Under the pieces are notes generated by a model. The model ran no database searches. It worked only from the letters and a program-made list of their open reading frames with translations, and was not told where the DNA came from. A DNA stretch of 57,772 bases from Aurantiochytrium sp. KH105 (taxonomy: Eukaryota > Sar > Bigyra > Thraustochytrida > Thraustochytriidae), in assembly GCA_003116975.1 (NCBI GenBank), contig BGKB01000248.1:1-57772 (forward strand), in the 5' to 3' direction. The translations under genes were made by a program, and so were the position numbers. The number at the start of each line of letters is the position of its first letter. The stretch's first letter is position 1. This document shows positions 21,043 to 31,505 of this stretch, in pieces.

Positions 21043-21095
21043 CAAGGACAAGAACTCGTACGTGCGAGTTCGTGGTCGCGTTCGAGCCCGACAAC

Positions 21096-22142
21096 ATGGC
21101 CCAGCCGGACGGCAAGCGGCCGCGGCGGCAGCCGTCAAAGCGTGGCGACGCTCCGAAAGATGCGGCGGCAAGGGCAGGTAAAGCACCAGCCGCAGCAGCA
21201 GCAGCAGCAGCAACAGCAGGAGCAGCGCCCAAGTCGTCGAAAAAGGTGGAGGTGACCCAGCTCAAAGCGAAAAAGCCCAAGACCAAGGAAGAGCTCGAGG
21301 CCAAGCCGCGATTCGAGCGGCGCAAGGCGAACAAGCGGCCGCGGGATGCTGACGGAACCGAGACCGCTGCCGCGCCTGCGGTCGATGCGGCGGCATCCGG
21401 AGAACCCGTGGAGAAAAAGGTGAAAAAGCGTCGCTGGAAGGACAAACTCGCCAGCACCCTCTTTGTGAATCAGCTGCCCTACGACATCACGGACCTCAAG
21501 ATCCGCAAGTTCTTTTGTTCCGTTGCAGGTGTCTCTTGGAAAAACATCTTGTCGGTACAAATGGTCTCTGGCCCAAATGGCAGGTTCAAGGGCATCGCCT
21601 TTGTCGAGATGGACTCGCAAGAAGTCTGCAAGACGGCGCTCAAGCTTGACAAGGCCGCCATGTGGGGTCGTCAGATCAATGTCCGTCTTGCAGAGTCCAA
21701 GCAAGAGGTGTCCACTGCGCGCGAGGAGCGCATCAAGGAAGCGCGAGAGCAGCGCCGCACCGCCCGAGACGTCGCCAGCGCCGAGACCAAGCATGCCAAA
21801 CGCGAGTTCAGCAATCTCGCCAAGACGGCGCCCTATCTGCTCAAGGATGGCAAGACGCAGGCTGGCACGGAAGATATCGATGTTTTGATTGAGCGTGCCA
21901 CCATGCCGCGTCGCGAAAAGAAGCAAAAGGTCAAGTCGATTCGCCGGGGCGCCAACCCGCCCAAACCTCGCATGCAGCAGCGCTCTACCTGGAAGGACTT
22001 TAACGAAAAGAGTCGCGCCGCTATGAAGAAGCTGCCCGTCATTGAGCTCAAGCGTCGTCTCAACGCTTTTTACAAAATGGATGTGGATTCCATGCGCGAC
22101 AAGAACGTCGCCTTCCTCGAGTTCCTGCAAACGAATCTCTGA
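21096..22142 (+). CDS. Single-RRM basic RNA-binding protein, probably nucleolar, 348 aa
   Basis: The N-terminal about 115 residues are basic, with Lys/Arg clusters and an Ala-rich tract. One RNA recognition motif spans about 119-200, with RNP2-like TLFVNQLPYD and RNP1-like FKGIAFVEM. The C-terminal part is Lys/Arg-rich and helical (RREKKQKVKSIRRGANPPKP), ending with an LKRRLNAFYKMD...FLEFLQTNL segment. Composition and layout resemble nucleolar ribosome-biogenesis RRM proteins, but I cannot assign an orthologue. I chose the ATG in ACAACATGGCC; the frame is open a little further upstream but has no earlier ATG near a sensible promoter. Single exon. Confidence 0.88.
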   Translation: MAQPDGKRPRRQPSKRGDAPKDAAARAGKAPAAAAAAAATAGAAPKSSKKVEVTQLKAKKPKTKEELEAKPRFERRKANKRPRDADGTETAAAPAVDAAASGEPVEKKVKKRRWKDKLASTLFVNQLPYDITDLKIRKFFCSVAGVSWKNILSVQMVSGPNGRFKGIAFVEMDSQEVCKTALKLDKAAMWGRQINVRLAESKQEVSTAREERIKEAREQRRTARDVASAETKHAKREFSNLAKTAPYLLKDGKTQAGTEDIDVLIERATMPRREKKQKVKSIRRGANPPKPRMQQRSTWKDFNEKSRAAMKKLPVIELKRRLNAFYKMDVDSMRDKNVAFLEFLQTNL

Positions 22143-22757
22143 TGTTGAAGGGAGGCGCCGCAGGGGACCTTTACACGCCCCAACGGGGTGCGAGCGAGCG
22201 AGCGAGCGAGCGGATAATAAAGAATGTATGGTATACTCGAGCAACGATTTCGTAATGCTGTCTTGCAAACAACCCTTTGCGAGAGAAACCTTCCTTCTCT
22301 CCCTGTCTTCCAGCATTTGATTGGCTGATTCCAGCAAAGGCTACGGAAGTGGTTGAATTGTAAGCAACACTCTCGCGACCCCATTGTTCATTCGTGCATC
22401 GGGTTTTTGAAAGCCTGATCAAGTGTCCATGTGAAAGTTTAGATGAAATTGGAAAATGTTCAATGGGTGATTAGTCATATACTCTTCAATATCATGCGTC
22501 GGGGAGGAGAAAAAGCGGTCTGTTTTTGTGCTTTGTTCTGTGCTCGCTCTCGCTATGATGCATCATGGCGAGGCCGGTTAATATGTTCGAATGAATGAAT
22601 GAATGCATGCATGCATGCTCGCAGTTTTCTTTTTCATTCCCTTCCCCTCTGGTTTGCTTTGCTATACTTTGCTTTCATACATACATCGATGCATGCTAGT
22701 TTGTGTGTGTCTCTCTCTCTGTGGAAGCTTCTTTCCCAAGGACAAAAAATCACGAGC
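22143..22757. other. Convergent intergenic region with GAGC and ATGC microsatellites
   Basis: The region between the RRM gene (+) and the ABHD-type hydrolase (-) contains a (GAGC)n run at 22190-22212. GAAT/GCAT runs lie at 22590-22616. No gene is seen. Confidence 0.5.
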
Positions 22758-24050
22758 TCACGCGGCCAACTTCACGTTGGCAGCCTTGGACACGCGATCC
22801 GCCACGTCCTGCGCGACCTCTTGAGCCGACTGCAGGGCATGGTCCTCGCCGAACTCATGCTCAAAGCAGGCATCGAGCCACTCGAGGATGACGCGGTCCA
22901 TGAAACTCGCGTGGCCCAAGATTCCCTCGCCCCAGGACACATGACCGCCGCGTGCTGTGCGTGCAATGACGAGTCCGGGACCAAAGATCTTCTTTTGCTG
23001 CATAATGTGGGCGCCCTCGACGCTGCAGACCGGGTCATCGTCAGCGTTGAAGGAGAGCGTCGGGGTGGTAATCTGGTGGGCGTACGTAATCGGTGACGAT
23101 TTGGCATAGTAGTCGTCGACCGAACCGAAGCCGTGGACAGGGACGACGGCGTGCGCGTCGAATTCGCGCACGCACGTGGCCGCCATCGCCTTGTCCAGGT
23201 CCACCTTTTCGTGCTTGGACACCGCCTCGCGGTTCTCCTCCGTGTACCCCTGCAGCGAGGCTGCCAAAAAGTGGCGCGACCAAACATCAAAGTAAGGCGT
23301 CGTCTTTTCAAAGTCCCAGCACGGGCTGACCACGCAAGCGCCAGAAAACACGGATGCCTTGCCCGCTCGGCCGAGGTAGTTGGCCAGCAGACCGGCGCCA
23401 AGGCTGTAGCCTACGGCAAACATTTTGGCGTCCGGGTTCTCCTTGCGAAGGTGCGTTGCCACTTGGGCCAAGTCGTCAAAACCGGCGGCTGTGAACCCAT
23501 ATGGGGTCGTCAGCGGCACGCCCCCGCACCCGCGCGCCACCATGACCACCACGCGGTACTTGTTCTGGCGCACGAGGTGGTACACCATGGACTTGACGTA
23601 CTGCGACTTGCTGCAACCGGCGAGGCCGTGGTGGATAAAGATAATGGGCTTGGACGAGTCGTGTTTGCAGGGCGCCTCGAGCTCGCCGGAGCGTTTGGCC
23701 CAGTCGAGACCCACCGTGGCGCCGCACTTGAGCTTGAAAAGCTCGCGATCGTACGAGACCTCGGCCACGGGCCGCAGCTCGCGCACAACATTGTGGTACA
23801 CCGTGTGCAAGGAGCCCACCAGGTACTGCGTGCCGATAGACCACCACGCCGGCGGCCGGTAGCCCTCGCGCAGCACGCGGCTCGACGACTTCCAGCGCTT
23901 GATCACCGGGTGCGCCTTGTCTCCGTGCGCCACGCGCACGTGCTCGTGCAGCGACCTGTACCACCGCGACAGCACCATGAGCACCAGCAGCCACGCCACC
24001 TTGCTCTGCTCGTTCAGGAGCACATCGCCGATTTTCTCCAGACTCAGCAT
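22758..24050 (-). CDS. Alpha/beta hydrolase of the ABHD1/ABHD3 (EMB8) family, 430 aa
   Basis: An N-terminal hydrophobic helix (about residues 16-34, AWLLVLMVLSRWY) predicts a membrane anchor. An oxyanion/His motif HHGLAG follows, then RGCGGVPLTTP and a nucleophile elbow GYSLGAG with Ser216. The acid residue lies in NADDDPVC (about 338), and the catalytic His lies in GGHVSW (about 368). The order and motifs match the ABHD1/2/3 family, whose animal ABHD3 member is a phospholipase acting on medium-chain or oxidised phosphatidylcholine; yeast relatives are ethanol O-acyltransferase/esterases. The length (430) matches the family. Substrate not predictable. Single exon, with the start at the only sensible Met before the anchor. 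Confidence 0.93.
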   Translation of the reverse strand: MLSLEKIGDVLLNEQSKVAWLLVLMVLSRWYRSLHEHVRVAHGDKAHPVIKRWKSSSRVLREGYRPPAWWSIGTQYLVGSLHTVYHNVVRELRPVAEVSYDRELFKLKCGATVGLDWAKRSGELEAPCKHDSSKPIIFIHHGLAGCSKSQYVKSMVYHLVRQNKYRVVVMVARGCGGVPLTTPYGFTAAGFDDLAQVATHLRKENPDAKMFAVGYSLGAGLLANYLGRAGKASVFSGACVVSPCWDFEKTTPYFDVWSRHFLAASLQGYTEENREAVSKHEKVDLDKAMAATCVREFDAHAVVPVHGFGSVDDYYAKSSPITYAHQITTPTLSFNADDDPVCSVEGAHIMQQKKIFGPGLVIARTARGGHVSWGEGILGHASFMDRVILEWLDACFEHEFGEDHALQSAQEVAQDVADRVSKAANVKLAA

Positions 24051-26262
24051 TTTATCCCTCCTCCTCTTTTTGTTGGAAACGAGCGCCTACGCGTCCAGCT
24101 GCACGGAGTCAATCAAACAAGGGCAGAAAGGGCGACCGACCAAAGCACAGCTCGACCGCGCTTTTCTCGCCTTCGCGCGAGCGCTTTGCCACGTTTGCCT
24201 GCTCGCTCGCTCGCTCGCTCGCTCGCTCGCTTCTTACTCGCTTCTTGCTTGCTCCTGCCCGGCGCGTCGCGCGTTGCCGTTTTGCTGCGCGTTGGCCAGG
24301 CTGCTGTTGCTGCTGCTCCTTCTTCTTGCTCACATCTATACCATGGGTCTGTCTGTCTGTCTGTCGGTTCTCACTCTCTCTTTTTCCATTTCCTTTCTTC
24401 CTGGCTGCTTTTCATCACCCGCCCCACCGCTCCGGCAGCGCAGGACCGCAGACGATCGATCGAGCGAGCGAGGGGACGAGCGAGCGACGGCGATGCTCCG
24501 CCCTGTCATGACAGCGAGTCGGCCGCGCCTGCCCGCCCGTTCTCGCGCGGCCTCGAACCGCTCGAGGCCAAAGCAAACGGCTTCGAGGCTGCTTCGGAGG
24601 CGCCGCCGCGCTGTTATTGCACGCGCTGCACATCATCAGTCGCGGTCGCCAGCGCATCGCTCAAACCAACACAGACAGCCCAGCACAGCACAGCACAGCA
24701 CATTCACGCGCGCGCCGCTCGGTGCCGGATGTGCATCGCCGCGATCACCACCACCGCCATCTCCTGCAGCAGCGGCTGCGGCGGCGCGAGGCGGCCGCGG
24801 TCTCGAGCAGTGCGGCAGCCAACACAGCCAACAGGCTGCAGTGGCGGCGCACTTTCGCGCTGCACGTGCCGCGCCTCTTTGGTTTGAGCAGCCAGATGAC
24901 TCATATGCTAGCAGCATGCAGCAGCAGCAGCAGCTGCGATCGATGCCAGGCCCGAGTCAAGATCGCTCGCGCCCTCCCAGCTAGCTACTGCTACTACTAG
25001 CTGCGCTGCACTGCTCCGCACCGCACCGCGGCTGCGGATGCACGCGGCCGCGGTAGCGACGGGGAAGTACGCGTGAATGAGCGAGCTCCATACAGGGAAG
25101 GAGAGGGAGTGATGAGCCCGAGTTTCCCTTGTATCAGCTCTTGCCTCGCCGCGAGCGCTTCGCTGCCTCGGCGACTGGCGCCCAAGTCAGGCTTGGCTTA
25201 GCTCGACTCGGCTCGGCTCGGCTCGGCTCGGCTTGGCTTGGCTTAGCTCGGCTCGACTTAGCTCGCTGCCGCGCGCGAAGGAGCTCCTGGAGCAAATACA
25301 ACGCACTCGGAAGCTGACGAGGAAAACAAAGCCTCTCCTCTCGTGGCCACCCCAACCTCAGCTTCCTTGAACAAGCAACATCAACTTGAGCTTGATGACG
25401 AGCCCGGTGGGACGGACGACGTGGCCAGGGCCTCGGTCTCCGTCATCGTTGCGTCCAGCCCTGGCAGGCCAGGATCTCTCCCCTCTCCTGCCTGCACCTG
25501 CACCTGCTGGTGCCTGCCGACCTGGCCTTCACTCTACGGACGAACGGGGTGGCGATGAGCCGCTCTCGAGTGCTTGCGACGCGCCTCGCCATGGGACGCG
25601 CCCTGCTCCGCTCTGTCACTTTTTGTCATTGTTCCAGGCGAGGACGAGGACGAGGAGAGGGACGCGCGCGCGGCGAGATCCGCGCCGTCTCGAGGCCCGC
25701 CACACTCCGCCGGGACGAAGGCGAGGCGAGCCGAGGCGCGGAAATGCGCCTTGGCGCCTCGTGAAATGACCCAAGGCGCGAGCCGCCTTAGGCTCGGCCG
25801 AGGATCGCGACCGGGATGAGGAACCAACGAAGACCAGAGCCGGGCGTAGCAAGGGGGCTGGCGGCGGCGAGGTTTAGCCCGCGGCCGGGCTGCCTGGATG
25901 ATGCGCATCGAGGGATTGACAGTGAGTGAGGATCATCCATGGAAAAACCGCGACCGTGATGATGATCTATCGGGCTCCCCTCACCTCGCGGGATGCCGGC
26001 GGCCAAGTCAAGTATACAGATGGCAAAATCAAGTATTCTGCAGTCGACTACTTGCATCGGTTGCCGCAGCACTGGTGACTGACCGATGAGATGGAGGGAG
26101 AGCCAAGATAGATCGTCAAAAAGCACAATACGTTGCGCTCGCGCCTGGCTGGCGTGCCGGTGGCCGTCTGCCAGTGCCTGACTGTGAGCGTGCCTGCGCG
26201 TGCCCGCCTGCAGACGCGTCGACGCGCCATGCTCTCGCGACCCTGCGAGCCCTGAGAGGAGA
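24051..26262. other. Large divergent intergenic region with simple repeats
   Basis: About 2.2 kb lies between the hydrolase and a small coiled-coil gene. It holds (GCTC)n at 24201-24231, TGTC repeats near 24345-24365, GCA-rich tracts near 24680-24720 and 24900-24935, and (CTCGG)n at about 25200-25260. Overlapping frames here are repeat-driven. No gene is supported. Confidence 0.5.
25200..25262. repeat. Pentanucleotide (CTCGG/CTTGG) microsatellite
   Basis: Imperfect tandem copies of GCTCG/GCTTG run through the line. A similar but weaker CTCGG/CTCTG tract lies at about 11320-11370. Confidence 0.8.
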
Positions 26263-26900
26263 ATGGACGTGGAGGCCAACCTACTGACTGCGGCCGCCAT
26301 CGCCGCGCGCGGAGACGACTCCGACGGACTCGCAAGGCGCCTTGAAAACCTGCAAACGCAGACCGCCGCCGCCAACGACGTAAGTTTCCGCTTCTCTCTT
26401 TCCTTCCCCGCAAAAACCGAAATCCTTAAGCTCACCCTGACCTTGGACATGTGCAGGCCGCAAACGTATCATACGAACGGCTCGAGGCCGCGATCCGGGC
26501 GCGCAAATCAGCCTCGGCGCGCTGGTCTACACCTTCCACAGATAATCTTATCGCAGCGCGGACGCTGGCGCGTCAAGCACTTGAAATTTGCCAAAAGGCG
26601 TGCACGGAAGAAACCCCGCGGGAGCAATTACGTGAGGCGCGCCACGAGGCCGGCATCGCCGCAGCTCGAGCCAAAGTCCTCGACTCGGCTCAAGTGCGTG
26701 ATCTTGAGCAACAGGTCAAAGCGCTCGAAGAGGAGGTCCGTCGTAAAAAGGAGGCACGCGTTCTCCGTGAGCGGATGCGCGAGCTTGAAGCCCAGCTTGC
26801 CGACCTTGACGCCTCATCCGATGATTCAGACATGAAAACCAAAACTTCAACGGGTGTCAAGGAGCCCAAGGCCCTTCATATGGACGACAAGAAATTTTGA
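26263..26900 (+). CDS. Small coiled-coil protein, two exons, 186 aa, unknown function
   Basis: My model is join(26263..26379, 26457..26900). The intron is 77 nt, phase 0, with a strong GTAAGT donor and a GTGCAG acceptor. Exon 1 encodes 39 residues (MDVEANLLTAAAIAARGDD...). Exon 2 continues AANVSYERLEAAIRARK. The protein is almost all helical. A coiled coil with regular heptads occupies about 120-165 (LEQQVKALEEEVRRKKEAR...LRERMRELEAQLADLD), followed by an Asp/Ser-rich hinge and a Lys-rich tail ending KKF. I do not recognise a family; the predicted shape suits an oligomerising adaptor. The splice model rests on the frame change and splice-site quality. Confidence 0.75.
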
Positions 26901-26982
26901 GACCTCGATACGCACACAAAGGGAGGTGACGCTCTTGGACTTCAAAAAAATGGTTTGTCTCTCAATTAAACTTTGTAGTCAA

Positions 26983-27230
26983 GCGCTTTCAACGTGAGTG
27001 GTCCTCGTTTCTGGCCGTCCCGATCATTGTCTCTTCCCAGGATTGTATGTTCTTCCGTTTGCTTCTCAGTCAACCGAGCGCTTTCAACGTGAGTGGTCAT
27101 CGTTGCTGGCCGTCCCGATCTTTGTCTCTTCGCAGGATTGTGAATTCTTCCGTTTGCTTCTCAGTCAACCGAGCGCTTTCGACGTGGACGATCCTCGTCT
27201 CTGGCCATCATGATCTTTGTGTATTATTTT
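26983..27230. repeat. 95-bp tandem repeat, about 2.6 copies
   Basis: Copies start at 26983, 27078 and 27173 with GCGCTTTC. They share the order TGAGTGGTC, CTGGCCGTCCCGATC, TTGTCTCTTC, CAGGATTGT and TTCCGTTTGCTTCTCAGTC. The third copy is diverged and truncated. The array lies in the short convergent gap between the coiled-coil gene and SPAG6. Confidence 0.9.
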
Positions 27231-27279
27231 TACGATTAACATGTTTACTAGCTGTGCAACCCCCACCCCCAACACACAC

Positions 27280-28791
27280 TCATTCGCTGGGGTCGTCGAG
27301 CATCTGCAAGAGCTTGTCGGCATACGCGCTCGAATAGTACTCCACGACAGCCTGCGGGTAGCATGCGCTGATGGCGTCAATGATCTCTGTAAGCTCGCCG
27401 CCAACCGTCTCGCGAAGCTCCTGGACGAGCTGCAGACCTCCCGACTGCACAAAGGAGCGCTTTGCCATGCGGTCATTCGGCAGCACCTTGGCAAATTGTG
27501 CCAAAATGTACTTGACAATGTTCGTCGGCGCCTCACGCATGAGCGGCTCGAGCGCGTTGAGCGCGGTACACTTCTTGATGATGGCCTTGAGCGCGCGCTT
27601 GCCCTTGACCTTGAGGTCCTCCGAGGACTCCGGCGACATGTACACCGCAAGCAGTCGTCGCAGCACGTCGGCATCCGCGATTGCCTGCGCGTGATCAGGC
27701 GTGTGCCGTCCCACCTGCCCAAGAGACCACGCCGCCGCAGCCTTAATGTGGTCCTCCGGCTCGTGGATGAGCGCGTCCTTGAGCGGCTCGACGCCCTTGG
27801 ACACAATCACAGCCAGCGCAAGGGTCTCAGAGAACGCAGAAATGTAGCCGAGTGCCATGATGCCGGGCAGACGAATGTTGCCCTTCGAGTTGGCAACGTA
27901 GTCCACAAGCGCCGCAGCGCCGCCGGCATTCACAATCAGCTTCGCGAGTTCCGGGGTGTGCTTGGCCACCTCGCGGATGCATGTCGCAGCGTTCTTTTGC
28001 ACAAACTGATCGTCGTCCTGCAGGCACGTCAAAATGTTGGGGAAGATCTCCGCCTCCACGACCATCTCCGCAAGGTCCACAGAGTGCTTCGAGATCTGCG
28101 CAAGGCAGCCGCACGCCTGGCGCTTCAACTTGGCGTCATTGTGGGCAATCAATGGCGCGAGGTACGGGACCGCGCCGCAGTCCACCACTGCCTGGGCAAG
28201 CTCCGGGGAGTGCTTGCAAATGTCAGAGAGCGACGACGCGCAAATCCGCTTCAGCGACAGCTCCGGCTCCTGAATGCAAAGGATCAGAAGTGGGACAGCG
28301 CCAGAGTCCACCACCGCAGTGGCGAGCTCGGCCGTGTGGCCGGCAATGTACCCAATGGCCCATGCCGCCGCCTCTTTCACGCTCGCGTCAAATTCCTCCA
28401 GGCAGTTGCACAGCGATTCCAGCGCCCCGGCATCGACCACGGCATGCGCCAGCTCCGGCGAGTGCTTGGCGACCGAACGGAGCACAAAGGCAGCAGCCTT
28501 CTTGTAGAACCGATTCTGCTCCGACAGCGAGTACACGAGCTGCGGCAGGATCTCGTTCGACACGACTGCCTCGGCAAGGTCGTCAGAGTAGTTGGCAAGC
28601 CGACCAAGGGCAAGAGCCGCGGTTTGCTGAATGCTCGGAACATTGTCCAAAAGCAGAGGACGCAGCAGCTGCATTGCGCCCGCGTTCTGCAAAAGCTCAA
28701 TGTTTTGCGGACGAGTCGCCATGTCGGCCACGGCCTGCGCGAACTGCTGCCGCGACTTCTGGTACTCCTCAAAGACTTGGATGGCCTGCAT
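27280..28791 (-). CDS. SPAG6: SPAG6/PF16 axonemal central-pair protein, 503 aa
   Basis: This is an armadillo-repeat protein of the flagellar central apparatus (Chlamydomonas PF16, human SPAG6), needed for central-pair stability and motility. The start (MQAIQVFEEYQKSRQQFAQA) and length (503 versus about 509) match the family. About eight to ten ARM repeats cover the chain, each with a recurring KHSPELA.AVVD.GA pattern followed by LK..A...L..I. The end fits the family's LLQMLDDP-like tail. Single exon. Its presence indicates that the organism forms motile 9+2 flagella, for example in zoospores. Confidence 0.96.
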   Translation of the reverse strand: MQAIQVFEEYQKSRQQFAQAVADMATRPQNIELLQNAGAMQLLRPLLLDNVPSIQQTAALALGRLANYSDDLAEAVVSNEILPQLVYSLSEQNRFYKKAAAFVLRSVAKHSPELAHAVVDAGALESLCNCLEEFDASVKEAAAWAIGYIAGHTAELATAVVDSGAVPLLILCIQEPELSLKRICASSLSDICKHSPELAQAVVDCGAVPYLAPLIAHNDAKLKRQACGCLAQISKHSVDLAEMVVEAEIFPNILTCLQDDDQFVQKNAATCIREVAKHTPELAKLIVNAGGAAALVDYVANSKGNIRLPGIMALGYISAFSETLALAVIVSKGVEPLKDALIHEPEDHIKAAAAWSLGQVGRHTPDHAQAIADADVLRRLLAVYMSPESSEDLKVKGKRALKAIIKKCTALNALEPLMREAPTNIVKYILAQFAKVLPNDRMAKRSFVQSGGLQLVQELRETVGGELTEIIDAISACYPQAVVEYYSSAYADKLLQMLDDPSE

Positions 28792-29710
28792 TGTGGATGT
28801 TCGTTCGTGTGTTTGTCTGCACGCGTGCTCGCGCTCGCGACAATTTATGCTGCAGCTGACGCCTTCTTGGCCGCTTTACCTATTTACTTTTGGCTTGCCC
28901 GCCCGCTCGCACGCCCGCACGCACGCCTACTTGCGCGCCTGCTTGCTTGAGGCGCTCAAGCGAAAGCACGCACGCACGCACGCACGCACGCTTGCTTGCT
29001 TGCTCGCCTGCCTGCCTGCTTGCCTGCTCCTCGCTTCTTGGCTTTGCTTTCTTCGCCAAGTTTACTTTTTCTGCTTTCCGTCTACGCACACCCTGCAGAT
29101 CTATCAATCGATCTCTGTCTCTACGTACGTACACGCGCCCTGAGAGGACGTGAGTGCCAGATAAACAGAAACAAGGCCTGCGCAAGGCAGCGACCGCTTT
29201 ACGCGCGCCGCCACGAGCCCTGACCGGAACTCGTTGTCTCTTTTTCAAAGACCAAGCGACAGACGCTCGACTGCAAACTACCTTGCAACGGATCCATTTG
29301 AAATAACAGACCACGTGAAATAAACCACAATAACAATACCGGTGGTGTGAAGGGGGTTCATCTCACACCAGACACCGATCTCAACGGATAACTTTAGTGG
29401 TCCTCCCTCCTCGTCGTCCTCCTCTTCACGTGCTCCGATTCACTCTCTTTGGGTGCGCACGTGCGCATGTCAACTCACGATGGGAACGTGTCTACACTTG
29501 AGATCACGAGCACGGCAACGTTAAAACAGCCGGCAGCTTCGAGCAGGCTGGATCGCATCGCGCGAGCGCGCGGCGCGCCCGCGCTACGAGGACCGTGTGG
29601 CCACCGACCCCAAAAGGGTGCCCAAGGGTGCCCAAGGGTGCCCGGCACCTCGGGCACTCTCAACGCGAGCTCGCAGTCACAAAACAATTCAATAGCATAA
29701 GCTCGCTCCT
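28792..29710. other. Divergent intergenic region with repeats
   Basis: The region between SPAG6 (-) and the C2-like gene (+) holds GCTT/GCAC microsatellites at about 28890-29030. Three perfect copies of the 10-mer AAGGGTGCCC lie at 29614-29643. No gene is supported. It presumably contains both promoters. Confidence 0.5.
29614..29643. repeat. Three perfect 10-bp direct repeats
   Basis: AAGGGTGCCC is present three times in tandem about 70 bases upstream of the C2-like gene start. Confidence 0.9.
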
Positions 29711-31006
29711 ATGGTCCTCAGTCCACGCGAAGATGGCGAGGCCAAGTCACCAATGTCCGCGCAGCGTGCGCTGACAAATTTTAGCAAGGGCATTGGCACC
29801 TCGTTGCGCTCCGGGTTTAGAACCCATGTCGCCCCATCAACTAGCTCGAGTACCGCGAGCGTCGAAATTTCGGGCCAGCCCCTTACTCCACTACAGCATC
29901 AGCAACAACAACACCTGGCTCATCAGCAAAAGATTCAACAACAACAAATGCAGCAAGAGCAAATGCTCCAGCACCAGCTCATGCTGGAAGAGGCGGAAAA
30001 TGAGGTCGACCTCGATGCTCAGGCAAGACAAGAAGCCGCAAGACAGGCAGTTCTCGAAGGAGGCTTTGCGCGTCTACTCGACGGCGAAAACTATTACCCA
30101 CTCATCTCCGGAGTGCTTGCCGTAAAGGTGGTTCATGGCGAACTCGTGCACGGCGTCTACGAGGAAAGTAATCTCATCTTTGTCCGCCTCCGCGTACGCA
30201 ATGTTATAAAGTATACCGACCGCGCCCGGCACTGGGGTTCGAAGTTCACCTGGGGATCCATCAAGTATTTCCCCGTGCGCGTACTCCACAATCCTCGCCA
30301 TCCTTTCAACCTCTTTCACTTTGATGTCATCCAGGTTCCTCCACATCAGTCGTTCGTGACCGCAGCAAAGGATCCCGCAAACACCATTGGATCCATTCCT
30401 TTTCACGTCCACGATCTCGTCCGCGGATCGCCCTGCACGGGCTCGTACAGTATTCTCCACAATCATCGCAACGTTGGCTCGCTCACGCTCGAGTTTTATT
30501 TCTCCTACGGAAGTCTCGGCTTCGGGTATTCTTATCAGCTCAAGTCCGACGAATCCCCAGAGACTTTGCTCGAATACTCTATGCTGCCTCGCTGCATTCC
30601 TGACGCGCATTGCGACGAGTGGAGTCGCACGCTTTCTGTGCCGAGCAGACAGGCGTACCACGAGATACTCGACGAAAACGAGCACGAGAAGCGTTTTCCG
30701 CTCGTCCACGCCCGCATGAAGCGTCTCGGCGATTTACGCGAGCAGTATGCCTCCATCGGCGAGCACTCGCGCATCGACAGGCTTGCCTTTCTGCACAAAC
30801 AAATCAACGACACAGCCCTCACCGACTCCAAGGTCACGCCTCCAGTATTTGGGCATACGACCGAGGCTGGATCCACAAAGAACCCGTCCTTCTTTCACAG
30901 ATTTATGCGTCCCACTATCCCCGTCCAACATCATGAAGAGGATCCTGACGAGATCATCATCGATGACGAGGATGGTGGTAGCGATCGCAACTCGGACCAG
31001 TTCTAA
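29711..31006 (+). CDS. C2-like domain protein with Gln-rich N-terminus, 431 aa
   Basis: Residues 1-60 are Ser/Thr-rich. A Gln/His-rich low-complexity helix spans about 60-100. A beta-rich segment spans about 130-285: GVLAVKVVHGELVHGVYEE, followed by RLRVRNVIKYTDRARHWGSK, FTWGSIKYFPVRVL, FNLFHFDVIQV and GSLTLEFYFSYGS. This strand pattern and the start GVL.VKVV.G..L resemble a C2 domain, although the usual calcium-binding Asp set is not evident. The remainder (about 320-431) is charged and helical and ends in an acidic IIIDDEDGG tail. Probably a membrane- or protein-interaction adaptor; the family is uncertain. Single exon starting at the ATG after TCGCTCCT. Confidence 0.75.
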   Translation: MVLSPREDGEAKSPMSAQRALTNFSKGIGTSLRSGFRTHVAPSTSSSTASVEISGQPLTPLQHQQQQHLAHQQKIQQQQMQQEQMLQHQLMLEEAENEVDLDAQARQEAARQAVLEGGFARLLDGENYYPLISGVLAVKVVHGELVHGVYEESNLIFVRLRVRNVIKYTDRARHWGSKFTWGSIKYFPVRVLHNPRHPFNLFHFDVIQVPPHQSFVTAAKDPANTIGSIPFHVHDLVRGSPCTGSYSILHNHRNVGSLTLEFYFSYGSLGFGYSYQLKSDESPETLLEYSMLPRCIPDAHCDEWSRTLSVPSRQAYHEILDENEHEKRFPLVHARMKRLGDLREQYASIGEHSRIDRLAFLHKQINDTALTDSKVTPPVFGHTTEAGSTKNPSFFHRFMRPTIPVQHHEEDPDEIIIDDEDGGSDRNSDQF

Positions 31007-31505
31007 GCGAGGCTTTTTCTTGGCAATGGTATACTAGCGTTGAACGCCCATTCCAAAAAAAAAGCAAACCTACCACCCCCTCTCCTCCTGTCTCTCTCCA
31101 GTTTCCATTCCCCCCATCCTTCCACCCCCTTCCCCACCATCTCCACTACCCATACGCAAACTAATAATGACCAAAAAATAATTGCAAGCAAAAAACGAAA
31201 AGAAGCCCTCGCGTTTGTGTGCCACGAGAGCCTCTGTGTTAGAGAGAGATGAGAGAGAGACGTTACGTATGTTTCGACACTGCAATGCGACACAAGGTGA
31301 CTCGAGGATAAAGGGATGATGTGCGTGGCCCACTACATCCGTCCCAAGAGACGCGAGACTCGTTGTAGACGAGGCGCAAAAGTAGAACCTCGACCCGGTG
31401 CGCGGGCAGACAGGCGCTCGTTCGCCCGCCCGCCCGCCCGCCCCGCCCACCTGCCGGGCTTTGTGATTGGCGAGTTGCCCGTGGTGGGCCAAGCAAGAAG
31501 TCACG
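31007..31505. other. Short intergenic region upstream of P4-ATPase
   Basis: Pyrimidine-rich and A-rich stretches lie near 31050-31200 and CGCC repeats at 31423-31445. Both presumably belong to the UTRs and promoter of the flanking same-strand genes. No gene is seen. Confidence 0.4.

Larger units (their letters stand above)
20377..21095. other. Divergent promoter region GlyRS/RRM protein
   Basis: Seven hundred bases separate the two divergent start codons. The left end holds a 9-bp tandem repeat (20412-20459). A-rich stretches lie at 20640-20730 and a TATA-like element near 21035. No gene is supported. Confidence 0.5.

Noticed and set aside
21135..22337. 400-codon open frame on the minus strand
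   Set aside because: It is antisense to the RRM gene. Its poly-Cys run is the complement of the GCA repeat.
23133..24887. 584-codon open frame on the plus strand
   Set aside because: It is antisense to the ABHD-type hydrolase with its catalytic triad and continues into microsatellite DNA. Its composition is repeat-driven.
27217..28950. 577-codon open frame on the plus strand
   Set aside because: It is antisense to SPAG6, whose ARM repeats and length match the family.
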